Of a stretch of DNA of 64,000 nt, positions 24,828-34,246 are shown one piece after another; position 1 is the stretch's first letter; each line of letters begins with the position of its first letter. This DNA comes from Pyxidicoccus xibeiensis (GTDB lineage Bacteria; Myxococcota; Myxococcia; Myxococcales; Myxococcaceae): contig NZ_JAJVKV010000005.1 of NCBI RefSeq assembly GCF_024198175.1, positions 930,001 to 994,000 of the forward strand, given 5' to 3'. A program made the position numbers and the translations under genes. The notes beneath the pieces are model-generated. The model ran no database searches and was not told the DNA's origin. It saw nothing but the letters and a program-made list of their open reading frames with translations.

Positions 24828-25820
24828 TCACCGGGCCACGCCGTGCAGCTCCGCCACGTGAGGCTGGGGCACCGCCACGCCGGCACGCTCCTCGCGGAAG
24901 TGCTCTGCCGCCCAGCGCGCCAGGTGGCCGACGCACGCGTCGATGGCCCCGCCCGTGGTGAAGATGTGGTTGGTGCCCCGCAGCCGCAGTCGCTCCACCA
25001 TGGGCAGCTTCAGGTCCGAGAACGCCGACCGGTGGATGCGGTCGAAGTAGATGTCCCGCAGCTTGCCCTCGGCGGTGATGACGAGCACCGGCAGCCCCCG
25101 CTCCACCAGCCGCTGCCACGCCCGCACCAGGGGGACGTTGGCCACCGCCGGCAGCGAGCCCCAGTCCATCAGCAGGTCCAGCACCAGCTGGCGCGGGAAG
25201 GGCACGTAGCGGAACAGCCGCGCGTACTCGTTCTCCCGCGTCAGCATCCGCATCCAGCCCCAGTACGAGAAGAGCTTCGACGTCACCCGCCGCAGCGGCA
25301 GCCGCGAGCGCCACGTCGCGGGCTCCGCCTCCGGCTTCGCCTCCTCGCCTCCGGTGGCGGCCGCCTCCTGCTCGGACAGGTAGAACTCGGGCTCGAACAT
25401 GAAGACGCCGGCGATTCCCTCCGGATTGCGGTCCGCCAGATAGAGCGAAGTCGTCGCCGCCCCGCACAGCCCGCCCACCACCAGGCCCTTCAGCCCGTGG
25501 CGCTTCACCAGCTCCTCGCGCACCGCCTGCGCCACTTCCACGAAGCCGCCCCCACAGACGAACTGGTACAGCTCCGCCGTCGTGTCCGGCAGCGTGCCAT
25601 CCGAGTCCCCCAGCCCCGGCAGGTCCACGCGGAAGCACGGGAAGCCCTGCGCCGCGAGCCCGTCCGCCGCGCGCGCCGACAGGCCGCCGTGCCCCGAGCG
25701 CGGCACATGCCCCGGGTTGAGGAAGAGGAAGCCCACCGCGCCGCGCCGGGCCGGCGCCGGTGCGTGGTACGTGCCCCACAGCCGGTGCCCCTTCACGTCC
25801 AACTCGATCAGCTCCCTCAT
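24828..25820 (-). CDS. Alpha/beta hydrolase, exosortase-associated type, Cys at the elbow
   Basis: A 330-residue alpha/beta-hydrolase fold protein without signal peptide. It begins with the strand pattern LWGTYHAPAPARRGAVGFLFLNPG, has VDLPGLGDSDG, and the elbow reads GGLCGAATT, with Cys in place of the usual Ser. A late acid and His are suggested by ITAEGKLRD and GTNHIF. This arrangement resembles hydrolases that accompany exosortase/polysaccharide systems (recalled). Its start overlaps the stop of the upstream hydrolase (ATGA at 25817-25820), so the two are translationally coupled. Confidence 0.8.
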   Translation of the reverse strand: MRELIELDVKGHRLWGTYHAPAPARRGAVGFLFLNPGHVPRSGHGGLSARAADGLAAQGFPCFRVDLPGLGDSDGTLPDTTAELYQFVCGGGFVEVAQAVREELVKRHGLKGLVVGGLCGAATTSLYLADRNPEGIAGVFMFEPEFYLSEQEAAATGGEEAKPEAEPATWRSRLPLRRVTSKLFSYWGWMRMLTRENEYARLFRYVPFPRQLVLDLLMDWGSLPAVANVPLVRAWQRLVERGLPVLVITAEGKLRDIYFDRIHRSAFSDLKLPMVERLRLRGTNHIFTTGGAIDACVGHLARWAAEHFREERAGVAVPQPHVAELHGVAR

Positions 25821-26647
25821 GACCTCACCCCCGCTGCCGAAGCCGTGTCACCCACCCTGCTGACGAAGGACGCGCTGTCCTCGAAAAGTTCCCCCACGTC
25901 CGGCAACAGCTTGTTGCTCGTCGTCCAGAAGAAGGGCCGGGGCACCCGCACGGAGCGGCTCCAGCCCGGCGCCAGGCAGCGCTCCGCCGGACGGCCATCC
26001 AGGTGCACCACCCGCCAGGGCCGGGCGTCGTCCCGCGCGGGCAGCGCCAGCTCATACGCCTCGGTGCTGCGCCACAGGGCGCGGGACCAGGAGAGGCCCT
26101 CCACCTCCATGAGCCCTCCCGCCTCCAGCTCCGCCACGTAGTCGTCGCGCGAGCGGGCGGATCCCCCCGTCCCCTCCAGGTTGTCCGCCGCCACCTTCCG
26201 GCGCAGCAGCTCCATCAGGTGCGCGCGGCCGGACTCGGGCGGGTCCCACAGCAGCAGGCCGTCCGCCGCGTCCGTGTGGAACACCCGCGCCGCCAGCAGC
26301 GCCCCCAGGCGCAGGCCGTGCATCACCACCGGCACTCCGGGACACTCGCGACGCAGGTGCGCCAGCCCCGCGCGCACGTCCTCCTCCCAGTGCTGGAGCG
26401 TCATGTCCGCGAAGCGGCCCGTGCTCTCGCCGCCACCCCGGTAGTCCAGCCGGAGCACGTCCACGCCCAGGGCGGCCAGGTGCCGCGCCCACCGCGTCCA
26501 GACGATGTAGGCGTGCGAACGCTCCAGGCCCAGCGGCCCTGCCAGCACCACCGCCGCACGACACCCTCCCGCGGCGCGGTGGTGGACGTAATAGAGCGAG
26601 TCTCCTCCCCGGGTGAGATACCCCGGAGACTCAGTCAAGGCCTGCAT
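25817..26647 (-). CDS. Alpha/beta-hydrolase-like protein with GxRxG elbow
   Basis: A 276-residue protein with the fold signature AAVVLAGPLGLERSHAYIVWTRWARHL and LRLDYRGGGESTG, but the nucleophile elbow is HGLRLGALLA, with Arg where Ser is expected. The same GLRLGA elbow is known in hydrolase 2 of exosortase A systems (recalled), so this is a family trait and not a mutation. It is probably a carrier or scaffold or uses another mechanism. It is the first gene of a coupled pair with the protein at 24828. No exosortase or PEP-CTERM gene is in the window. Confidence 0.75.
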   Translation of the reverse strand: MQALTESPGYLTRGGDSLYYVHHRAAGGCRAAVVLAGPLGLERSHAYIVWTRWARHLAALGVDVLRLDYRGGGESTGRFADMTLQHWEEDVRAGLAHLRRECPGVPVVMHGLRLGALLAARVFHTDAADGLLLWDPPESGRAHLMELLRRKVAADNLEGTGGSARSRDDYVAELEAGGLMEVEGLSWSRALWRSTEAYELALPARDDARPWRVVHLDGRPAERCLAPGWSRSVRVPRPFFWTTSNKLLPDVGELFEDSASFVSRVGDTASAAGVRS

Positions 26648-26845
26648 GTGGTGGTGGTTCCCCCTGTGACAGTTGCAATGCTAGTTACGAGCTACAGCAG
26701 GAGTCAAACACTCCTTTGGGAGTGCAAGAGAGAGCACTTGCAACTGCCCCGGGGGGAGGGGCCACGACACCCGGGGGCGCCGTAAGGAGAAGCCCGTAGC
26801 CGGGGCTCACTCGTGCACGGCAGGCCCGTGCGTTGAAGCAGGACG
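26648..26845 (-). promoter_or_regulatory. Inverted-repeat-rich leader of the hydrolase pair
   Basis: This 198-bp gap, upstream of the hydrolase pair, holds several nested symmetries: CAGTTGCAA at 26670-26678 facing TTGCAACTG at 26738-26746; CACTCC-tttg-GGAGTG at 26709-26724; and AGTGC at 26721-26725 facing GCACT at 26734-26738. The region is unusually AT-rich for this window and must contain the promoter. It could be a multi-site operator or a structured leader RNA. Confidence 0.45.
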
Positions 26846-27664
26846 TCAGAGCGCGTGTGCGGCGGCGATGAGGACGATGAGGCCGTCGAGGCCCAGCCCC
26901 ATGGACACGTAGCCGGGACTGGCCCGGGAGCTGCCCGCCGCGAGGTTCAGGTGGCCGATGGAGCCCAGGCACAGCTTCGCCCCCACCTCGGCGCCGATGT
27001 TGGGCCCGTTCTGGCCGGGCGCGGCGTCCAGGGCGGCGCCCAGCATCACGCGCCCGTAGGGCACCAGCCAGGACGAGACGAAGTGCTGATAGCCCACGAA
27101 GCCGTTGAGCTCCGACGCCCCCGCGGAGATGAAGGCGACATTCGCTCCAAAGGTCAGCCGCCGCTCCATCATCCCCAGGGGCTGGATGTTCAGCGTGACG
27201 TCGCTGCCCAGGCCATTGGAGACATCCATGCGGTACGAGGCGACGAACTCGAAGGCGGGCTTGTCGAGCGCCGGGGCCTCCCGCCTCAGGCGCGCGGCGG
27301 CCTCCAGGCCTTCCGCGCCGCCCCGGGCCTCGTGCAGGTCCGCCAGGACGAGCGTGCCCTCCTCGTCGGCCGCCTCGTAGGCGCGGAGCAGCGGGGGCTC
27401 TGCCCCGACCAGGTCGCCCGCCTCCATCCGCATCCGGGCCTGCGCCCGGCAGGCCGACAGGATGCCGTCCTCGCAGGCACGCCCGAAGGCCGCGTCCGCG
27501 CTCTCCCGCTCGCCCTGCTGGAGCAGCGCGCCCCCCAGGGAGTCACACGCCCAGGCATCGCCCTGCTCGCAGGCCGTCCCCAGGGGCACGGGAGGCGTCG
27601 TCGCGCACGCCACCAAGAGGGGTCCCAGCACCGCCGTCAGCCACATCCGCCGCATGTCCGCCAT
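26846..27664 (-). CDS. Lipoprotein with repeat region
   Basis: A 272-residue lipoprotein: signal peptide ending LLVAC-ATTP (lipobox), then a Sel1/TPR-like helical stretch with spaced cysteines (GTACEQGDAWACDSLGGALLQQG; FGRACEDGILSACRAQARM). The rest is a beta-rich C-terminal half with alternating Gly/aromatic pattern that could form or contact an outer-membrane barrel (FVGYQHFVSSWLVPYGRVMLGA). Start codon 27664 or 27655. Function unknown. Confidence 0.7.
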   Translation of the reverse strand: MADMRRMWLTAVLGPLLVACATTPPVPLGTACEQGDAWACDSLGGALLQQGERESADAAFGRACEDGILSACRAQARMRMEAGDLVGAEPPLLRAYEAADEEGTLVLADLHEARGGAEGLEAAARLRREAPALDKPAFEFVASYRMDVSNGLGSDVTLNIQPLGMMERRLTFGANVAFISAGASELNGFVGYQHFVSSWLVPYGRVMLGAALDAAPGQNGPNIGAEVGAKLCLGSIGHLNLAAGSSRASPGYVSMGLGLDGLIVLIAAAHAL

Positions 27665-27881
27665 TCAACCATGAACGCCGCAGCCGCCGCTCCCCCGCCC
27701 GCCAGCCCACCAGTCTGACGAGACGGCCCGGGCAGCCCTCAAAGGCCCGTGTGCCCCCTGGCCTCCGGGAGGATCAGCGCAGAACTTGAGGCCACACAGG
27801 AGGACCGGTGGCCCCAGCTGCTTTCCAGCACGACTGTTTCGTCTTCGCTTCGTACTCACGGCTCCCGAGGGGGGAGCCTGT

Positions 27882-29159
27882 ATGAAGGTGCCCGAGCTCC
27901 TGGAGCATCTGCCTGGGGTCGGCCCCCTGCTCACCCGCCTTCCCGGCGGGCCGGAGGAGCCGCCTCCCCGCCGCGAGCCCACCGTCACCTTCCCTGACTT
28001 CGAGGCCGTGCCGCTGCCGAAGACGGAGCGGGCGCTGGGTGATGGCCGCACCTTCATCGTGCGGCACCCCGACGTGCGTCCACCGACGGGGCCGGGGCTG
28101 ACGGTGATGTCCTACAACATCCTGCTCGGAGGTCAGCGCCGGCAGGCCCTGCTGGACTACTTCGACCACCTGGAGGCGCAGGGGCGGCTGCCGGACGTCA
28201 TCGGCCTGCAGGAGGCCAACGTCCCCATCACCGTGCTGCTGGCGCGGCGCTACGGCTTCCACATGGCCTACCAGGGCCATGACGGTGGCCCCGGGGCGCG
28301 GCTGGTCAACGGCAAGGCCTTCCTCAGCCGCCACCCGCTGGTGGACGCGGCGCACTTCACCTACTCCCTGTCCGACGCCGAGCGTGAGGCCGCCATCGCG
28401 CGGCGGGGCGACCCGTGCGAGCTGCCGGAGGACCGGGGCGCGCTCTACGTGCGCCTGGAGGTGGACGGGCACCCGGTGGTGCTCTTCAACGTGCACCACA
28501 CGCTGGGCGACTCCGGCATCAACGCCCGCAACCTGCGCCAGCTCAACGGGCTGCTGCGCCACCGCGAGGTCGCCCACGCGGTGGTGCTGGGGGACTTCAA
28601 CGCCAACACCGCCATCAAACGCGGCGGCTCCTGGCTGATGGCGCACCTGTTGACCTACGACGACACGGACACGGTGGAGGAGTACGCGGTGCGCTACGGC
28701 GAGCCGCACGCCAGCGTGGGTGACCGGGGCGTGGGCAACATCGCCGACCCGCGCCTGCGGCACGAGCTGCACGTGCTGGAGCTGGAGCTGCCGGAGACCA
28801 TCGCCCATGCCACCCTGGCCCAGGTGCGCCTGGCGGATGGCACGACGATGACGCCGAAGCAGGCCTGCTCCGAGCTGAAGTCGGGCAAGGTGCCACGCGG
28901 CAGCGAGCACTGGCTGCGGCTGCAGGACGTCGCCGACAGCGCCACCCTCACGTCGCTGCCCGACGAGAGCGGCAAGGTGCCCGCCACCGGCAAGCGCTTC
29001 GACAACATCTACGCCACGCCCGGGCTGGTGCCGCTGCTCTTCGAGGTGGACCGCAGCACCGAGTCCTCCGACCACCAGCCCGTCATCGCGCATTACACCG
29101 TGTGCGCGCCGGGGGCGCGAGAGGTCAAGCCGCCGTCCGGCAACAGCAAGCCGGCGTGA
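27882..29159 (+). CDS. Endonuclease/exonuclease/phosphatase-family protein
   Basis: A 425-residue EEP-fold hydrolase. The motifs in order are LTVMSYNILLGG (Asn), DVIGLQEAN (metal-binding Glu), ARLVNGKAFLSRHPL, VVLFNVHHTLGDSG (His), AVVLGDFNANTAI (Asp/Asn) and TESSDHQPVIAHY (catalytic His). All metal-binding and catalytic residues are kept. The ATG at 27882 is chosen because of the GAGGGGGGAG ribosome site. No clear signal peptide. The substrate could be a nucleic acid, phospholipid or inositol phosphate. Confidence 0.88.
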   Translation: MKVPELLEHLPGVGPLLTRLPGGPEEPPPRREPTVTFPDFEAVPLPKTERALGDGRTFIVRHPDVRPPTGPGLTVMSYNILLGGQRRQALLDYFDHLEAQGRLPDVIGLQEANVPITVLLARRYGFHMAYQGHDGGPGARLVNGKAFLSRHPLVDAAHFTYSLSDAEREAAIARRGDPCELPEDRGALYVRLEVDGHPVVLFNVHHTLGDSGINARNLRQLNGLLRHREVAHAVVLGDFNANTAIKRGGSWLMAHLLTYDDTDTVEEYAVRYGEPHASVGDRGVGNIADPRLRHELHVLELELPETIAHATLAQVRLADGTTMTPKQACSELKSGKVPRGSEHWLRLQDVADSATLTSLPDESGKVPATGKRFDNIYATPGLVPLLFEVDRSTESSDHQPVIAHYTVCAPGAREVKPPSGNSKPA

Positions 29160-29193
29160 GGCGACGGCGCGCGCGGGCGAGCGCGCGCCGTCC

Positions 29194-29934
29194 TCACAGC
29201 AGCACGAAGTCCATGTTCCTGAAGCCCCGCGTGCGCGCGCAGACCTCGTAGCCCTCGTGGCCGCCCTCGTCGTTGGTGTTGCCCTCGATGGACTGGAAGG
29301 TCTCCTCGTCCACCTCGGTGACGATGCCGGCGTGCTCCCAGTCCGTGGCCGTCCTGCGGCGCAGGAAGAGGCTGCCGGGCCGGATGAGGGCGCGGTCGGG
29401 CGGCGCGGTGAGCGTGGACAGGAAGCGCCCCTGCTCCCGGCCGAAGTGGGCCAGCGAGTCGCAGGAGTACGTGCGCGCCACCGGCGTGGGCACGCCGAGC
29501 GTCTTCGCCGCCTGCTGGATGCAGAAGGTGGCGAAGCCCGTGCACCAGGCCCACGCGGGGCCCTCGTGGCCGTCCATGTACAGGCGCACCCACGGGCCGC
29601 GGTTGTCCCCGCCCACCTCGCGCGGGCGCTGCGCCAGGTGCTGCGAGGCGTAGGCCACCACCAGCGCGCCCAGCGAGCGGCCCTGGGTGGGAATCGTGGC
29701 GACGGCGGCCTTCATCGGCGCCACCAGCCGGTCGAAGGTGACGGCGTCCGCGACGCCCGTCACGGTGAGGCCGGCCTTCGCCTGGAACCGCTTGAGCGCC
29801 GCCTCCGTCGCGGCGCCGAAGTCACCGTCGATGGCGACCGCGAATCCGGAGAGGGACAGCCACTCCTGGATGCGCTTCACGCCGCGGCCCTGCTCGCCTC
29901 GGCGGTACACCCTGTCCAGCTCGAGCTCGTTCAT
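29194..29934 (-). CDS. Peptidoglycan-binding CHAP amidase
   Basis: A 246-residue protein with an N-terminal PG_binding_1 domain (GRGVKRIQEWLSLSGFAVAIDGDFGAATEAALKRFQAKAGL) and a CHAP/NlpC-like cysteine amidase domain: catalytic Cys in GPAWAWCTGFATFC, His in DWEHAGIVTEV, then SIEGNT. The ATG at 29934 follows GGGGGGAG. It lacks a signal peptide, which is unusual for a wall hydrolase; it may be exported by another route (phage-like or T6SS) or act after lysis. Confidence 0.85.
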   Translation of the reverse strand: MNELELDRVYRRGEQGRGVKRIQEWLSLSGFAVAIDGDFGAATEAALKRFQAKAGLTVTGVADAVTFDRLVAPMKAAVATIPTQGRSLGALVVAYASQHLAQRPREVGGDNRGPWVRLYMDGHEGPAWAWCTGFATFCIQQAAKTLGVPTPVARTYSCDSLAHFGREQGRFLSTLTAPPDRALIRPGSLFLRRRTATDWEHAGIVTEVDEETFQSIEGNTNDEGGHEGYEVCARTRGFRNMDFVLL

Positions 29935-30093
29935 GGACTCCCCCCGCCGGCAACCGCGAGCGCCGGCCGCGCACCATCCTGGCACCGGCGCGAAGCGGGC
30001 GCCAAGAGGGGTCACCTTCGGTGGCTGGCCACCGCCGGGAGGGACGCGTCCCTCCTTCATGAGAGGGATACAGGCGTCCGGATGTGACGCGCG

Positions 30094-30492
30094 TCAGCGG
30101 CGCTCGCGCTCTTCGAGCGGACCCTCGCCGTCGTTGACGACGCCCGGGTTGCGGCCGATGTCCGCGTCATCCTCCTCGAGCGGTCCGCGTCCGTTCTCCA
30201 GTGGACCTTCGCCGTCGTTGATGACGCCGGGCTTGTCCCCGATGGGCGCCTTTCCGGAGCCGCCCACGCCCTCCTTGAAGCCCTCGGTGGCCCCCTGGGC
30301 CGCTTCGCGGGCGCCTTCCGCCGCCTTGCGCGCCCCGGCCTCCACGTCCTTCGTCGCCTCGCCCACTTCCTTGCCCACCTGGCGGGCGTCTTCCCGCAGC
30401 GAGTCCTCCTGCCGCTCCGTGCAGCCCGCCGCCATCCCGAGCGCGCCGCACAGGCCCGCCATCGTCAGCCACTTCCAGCTCTGTCCAGCCAT
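30094..30492 (-). CDS. Small lipoprotein with duplicated acidic motif
   Basis: A 132-residue lipoprotein (signal peptide with GMAAGC lipobox) followed by an Ala/Glu/Lys-rich helical stretch of the LEA-like type (KDVEAGARKAAEGAREAAQG) and a C-terminal duplication: GVINDGEGPLENGRGPLEE and GVVNDGEGPLEERE. Function unknown. The start at 30492 has AGGAGGC upstream. Confidence 0.75.
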   Translation of the reverse strand: MAGQSWKWLTMAGLCGALGMAAGCTERQEDSLREDARQVGKEVGEATKDVEAGARKAAEGAREAAQGATEGFKEGVGGSGKAPIGDKPGVINDGEGPLENGRGPLEEDDADIGRNPGVVNDGEGPLEERERR

Positions 30493-30615
30493 CGCGTGCC
30501 TCCTGGGTTCGTGCCGTGTCTCCACAGGGTAGGCACTGTGGCAACCGGACGCGCCGCACATGCGCGCCCTCTGGCCCAGGCCAGCGCACATCGGTGCGCG
30601 TGTCACGTCCGCGTG

Positions 30616-32931
30616 TCAGAGGCGCTGGGGGCACACCGTGAGGGAGGAAATCCAGGCGTCCACCAGCGCGGCACCCGCGGTGTCCACGTGGCGGGTGGCG
30701 AGCGGGGGCATGCGGAACGTGTCCAGCGCGTGCATGCGAAGGGACACGAGGGACTTCTCCGGGTGGCCCGGCAGCACCAGCCGCGCCCCGGGCACGCCCA
30801 TTCCGCCCAGCTCCGGCACCACGTCACACACGCCCGCGCGAGCCAGCTCCGTGGTGAAGCGCAGGTCGGCCTCTCCCCGGCCGAGCCCATTGGGGCGGTG
30901 GCATGCGGCGCAGTTGGTGTGGAGGTACGCGCGTGCCCGCGCCTCCAGCGCCGCGGAGCCGTCCACGGCCGGCAGGCGCGGCAGCGAGTCCGGCACCGCC
31001 GGCAGCGTCAGCAGGCCGATGTGCTCCAGCGTCAGCAGCTGGTGGGCCTTGCGCTGCGCCGGGTAGACGAAGTCCCCGTTGAGCTGCGCCACCTCCAGCC
31101 CCAGCACGTGCCCCGCCGCGGCGTTGTGACACTGCATGCACTCGCCCCGGCTGGGGAAGGTCCACGTGCGGCCGGCCACGGCCTTCACCTTGCCCGTGCT
31201 CAGCAGCACCGCGTCCGTGCCGGCCTCGTTCCACTCGTAGCTGTAGCCGGCCCAGCTGCCGTCCGGGTGGCGCATGAAGAGGCGCGTCTCCACCCGCCGG
31301 CCCTCCAGCAGGAAGCTCTTCACCGTCACGGTGCCCGGCGGGAAGTCGAGCGTCCCGTCCACCCCCACCGCCACCGTCTTCCCGTCCGGCACCGCGAGGA
31401 AGCGCTCCTTGTCCGCGCCGTCGGACCAGAGCTCGACATTCACGCCATAGGGGATGAGTCCGCCCGCGGGCCGAGTGGGGTCCGCCGCGTCCACGCAGCC
31501 CGTCTCCGACAGACGCGTGGGGAACGGGTCGCCCGGCGCCGGCTGCGCGGGGACGAGGCGGTGCAGCCCGCCTCCGCTGAAGTCCACCAGGAGCAGCTCT
31601 CCGTCATTCAGCTCTCCGAAGGAGGCGATGTTGAGCGAGGTGGAGAGCAGTGGCTTCGGCTTCACCCCACCGCCGGGCATGGCGTCGCTCGGGAGCGTCC
31701 AGAGGCGGCCCGAGCCGAAGTCCCCGAAGACGTACAGCCCCACGAGCGCCGGCACCGCGCCGCCGCGGTACACGTAGCCGCCGGTGACGGACACGCCCTC
31801 GTCGCGGCCATAGGTGGCCACCGGAGGCGTCAGCCCCTGCGTGGCACACGGGCTGCCCCGCACACAGGCCGTGCCCTCGAGGACGCTCCAGCCGTGGTTG
31901 CTCCCTCGCGTCACGCGGTTGATTTCCTCGTAGCGCTTCTCGCCCACGTCGCCCATCCACAGCGCGCCGGTGCGCCGGTCGAAGCTCCAGCGCCACGGGT
32001 TGCGGAAGCCGAGGGCGTAGATTTCCTTCCGTCCGCCACCGTTCGCATACGGGTTGCTGGCGGGAATGGCATACGGCCGCGCGCCATCCACGTCGAGGCG
32101 CAGCAGCTTGCCCAGCAGTTGGTCCGGGTTCTGCGCGGTGCGGTTCTCGTCCAGACGGCCTCCGCCGTCACCGAAGCCGATGTACAGGTAGCCATCCGGG
32201 CCGAACGCGAGGTGTCCTCCGTTGTGGTACGACCAGGGCTGCGCGAGCTGGAGGACGAGCTCCTCGCTGCGCGGGTCCAACGTGGCGCCCCCATCCCGGC
32301 TGACGTAGCGGACGATGTACGAGTTCAGCTTCCCGCCACGGTCATCCCCGACATAGGACAGGAACACCTCCCCGTTGCTCGCGAAGCGCGGGTGGAAGGC
32401 CATGCCGAGCAGCCCCGTCTCGTTGTGCGAGGCATTCACCCGCCCGGAGAGGTCGATGAACAGCGCGCTGCTGGCGGGGTCCGCCTCGTTGGCGAAGACG
32501 CGCACCCGGCCCTCCTTCTCCACCACGTAGACGCGGCGGTTGTCGCCGGGGGCCTGGAGCACGTGGAGCGGCTGCTGGAACGCCAGCCGGGGGAAGACCC
32601 GCTGGAGGGCCACTCCAGTGGGCTCCGCGGGCCGGGCCGGGGCGACGCAGGTGGGGTTGGCGGGCCGGGCGTCGAGGCCGTACGGCACGATGGGGTCTCC
32701 GGAGTCGGGCGCTTCCGGCCCCGGGCCCGCATCGGGGTCCCCGGGAAGGGGCTCGGCATCCGAGCCCGGCGCATCGGGCGGCTCCACGGTGGGAGGTGGC
32801 TCGTCGGGCCCTCCACCGCCGACCACCCCCGGACAGGCGGCAGGAGACATGAGCAGACCGGTGGCGAAGACAACGATGCCAAGCAGGGCCAGCACCGGTG
32901 GGCGACGTCGGAGCATGCGGCCATCTGCCAT
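30616..32931 (-). CDS. GSDH-type dehydrogenase fused to a cytochrome c-like region
   Basis: A 771-residue exported protein. After a signal/anchor (RRPPVLALLGIVVFATGLLMSP) and a Pro/Asp linker comes a six-bladed glucose/sorbosone-dehydrogenase propeller (VYVVEKEGRVRVF; GLLGMAFHPRF; YHNGGHLAFGPDGYLYIGFGDGGG; ALGFRNPWRWSFD; WMGDVG), normally PQQ-dependent. The C-terminal third carries two haem c-binding motifs, CMQCH and CAACH, so electrons could pass from the dehydrogenase to an attached cytochrome. Start at 32931 or 32916. It acts in the periplasm. Confidence 0.85.
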   Translation of the reverse strand: MADGRMLRRRPPVLALLGIVVFATGLLMSPAACPGVVGGGGPDEPPPTVEPPDAPGSDAEPLPGDPDAGPGPEAPDSGDPIVPYGLDARPANPTCVAPARPAEPTGVALQRVFPRLAFQQPLHVLQAPGDNRRVYVVEKEGRVRVFANEADPASSALFIDLSGRVNASHNETGLLGMAFHPRFASNGEVFLSYVGDDRGGKLNSYIVRYVSRDGGATLDPRSEELVLQLAQPWSYHNGGHLAFGPDGYLYIGFGDGGGRLDENRTAQNPDQLLGKLLRLDVDGARPYAIPASNPYANGGGRKEIYALGFRNPWRWSFDRRTGALWMGDVGEKRYEEINRVTRGSNHGWSVLEGTACVRGSPCATQGLTPPVATYGRDEGVSVTGGYVYRGGAVPALVGLYVFGDFGSGRLWTLPSDAMPGGGVKPKPLLSTSLNIASFGELNDGELLLVDFSGGGLHRLVPAQPAPGDPFPTRLSETGCVDAADPTRPAGGLIPYGVNVELWSDGADKERFLAVPDGKTVAVGVDGTLDFPPGTVTVKSFLLEGRRVETRLFMRHPDGSWAGYSYEWNEAGTDAVLLSTGKVKAVAGRTWTFPSRGECMQCHNAAAGHVLGLEVAQLNGDFVYPAQRKAHQLLTLEHIGLLTLPAVPDSLPRLPAVDGSAALEARARAYLHTNCAACHRPNGLGRGEADLRFTTELARAGVCDVVPELGGMGVPGARLVLPGHPEKSLVSLRMHALDTFRMPPLATRHVDTAGAALVDAWISSLTVCPQRL

Positions 32932-33124
32932 TGGCTGACCGACCCGACGATTGCCCTGGCGGTCCGTCTGCCCGCTGGAGGACTCGGCGGCGTCATCCCG
33001 TGCACGGAGGGAAGGCGGCACCGCCTCCGCGGAGTAGCGCGGTGGACACATCCCGTGCATGTGCGCGCGGGTAGACGCCCGTCTGTCCCTGTGCGGAACG
33101 ACGTGGTGCACCGAGCGGGCCGCG

Positions 33125-34156
33125 TCACAGCTCGCCGAGCATCACCACCACGACCTCCCTGCCACGTCCCACCGCGAACCTGCGGTTGCGAGGGTCCATC
33201 GCGAGCGCCGGCATTGGGCCCTCGAAGCTGCTGGTGCTGCCAAGCCTGGGCCCCGTGTCCAGCTCCGTCCAGCGGTGCACCACGCGGCCGGTGGCCAGCT
33301 CCACCAGCGTGGGATGCAGGTAGAAGCCCATCACGTGCGTGTGTCCCACCGGCATCATGTGGCCGAGCACCACCTCCGGTTGGACCTCGTGCAGCACCTT
33401 GCCCGTCGAGGGGTCCAGCCGCACCAGCGTCTTCGGCTCCATCCTCCACCGGTACCCGCTGCCGTCCTGCTCCGCGTGGCTGGTGGCGCTGTTGACGAGG
33501 AACGCACCATCCGCGCCGAAGGCCCCGCTCACCGCGGTGTCGAAGTCGAGCTTCCAGAGCCCCAACCCATCCGCCGCATCGAGCACCGCCGGGTCGGCCA
33601 GCGCTGCGTCCAGGTCGATGCGCTGCACCACGTCCACCGGGTGCCATATCCACCCTTCCGCCAGCAGCGAGCGCCCATCCGGCGCGGGCAACAACCGCGC
33701 ATGGAAGATGTCTGGCGGCTCACCGGAGCGTGGAGTCAGCCGCTCCCCGGTGAAGAAGTCCTCCACCTCCAGCCGGCCGGAGTCCTCGGGGCAGTGCACC
33801 AGCAGCAGCCGGCCCTCGGGGCGTCGCACCAGCGCCACGGGATAGTCGGACACCTCCGCGTGGCAGCAGCTGCGGTCAATCTCACGCAGGTAGCGGCCGT
33901 CATGGAGCAGCAGCCCCTTGGTGCCCCGCCGCTCGTAGACGACGGCGCAGCGTCCGTCCGGCGTCGCCACCGCCGCGTCGAACCTCGAATACGCCAGTCC
34001 GATGCCAACGCGGGTGAGCGTCCCATCCAGCCCGAGGCGCCGGCAGTCACCGGCCCAGTCCACGAGCGCGTCCCCCTGCCAGCACAGCGAGCGGGGCTCT
34101 TGCGGGACGGTGAGACGCAGCTCCCGTGAGCCCTTCAAATCCCAATGCAGTTCCAT
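33125..34156 (-). CDS. Beta-propeller-like hypothetical protein
   Basis: A 343-residue soluble protein made of repeated beta blades (CAVVYERRGTKGLLLHDGRYL; RRPEGRLLLVHCPEDSG; APDGRSLLAEGWIW; RRFAVGRGREVVVVM), probably a WD40/YVTN-like propeller. No signal peptide, no catalytic motif. It shares no obvious operon with its neighbours. Confidence 0.65.
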   Translation of the reverse strand: MELHWDLKGSRELRLTVPQEPRSLCWQGDALVDWAGDCRRLGLDGTLTRVGIGLAYSRFDAAVATPDGRCAVVYERRGTKGLLLHDGRYLREIDRSCCHAEVSDYPVALVRRPEGRLLLVHCPEDSGRLEVEDFFTGERLTPRSGEPPDIFHARLLPAPDGRSLLAEGWIWHPVDVVQRIDLDAALADPAVLDAADGLGLWKLDFDTAVSGAFGADGAFLVNSATSHAEQDGSGYRWRMEPKTLVRLDPSTGKVLHEVQPEVVLGHMMPVGHTHVMGFYLHPTLVELATGRVVHRWTELDTGPRLGSTSSFEGPMPALAMDPRNRRFAVGRGREVVVVMLGEL

Positions 34157-34246
34157 GTCGGCAAGACGGACCGGTGGACCGCGCCTGACACCCGCCCCCG
34201 CCTCGGTGAATGCGGCGGGGACGGACGCACTTCGCCGCCGGTGGAC

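Noticed and set aside
30496..33495. 999-residue plus-strand open frame
   Set aside because: Antisense to the GSDH/cytochrome gene, which has exact haem and propeller motifs.
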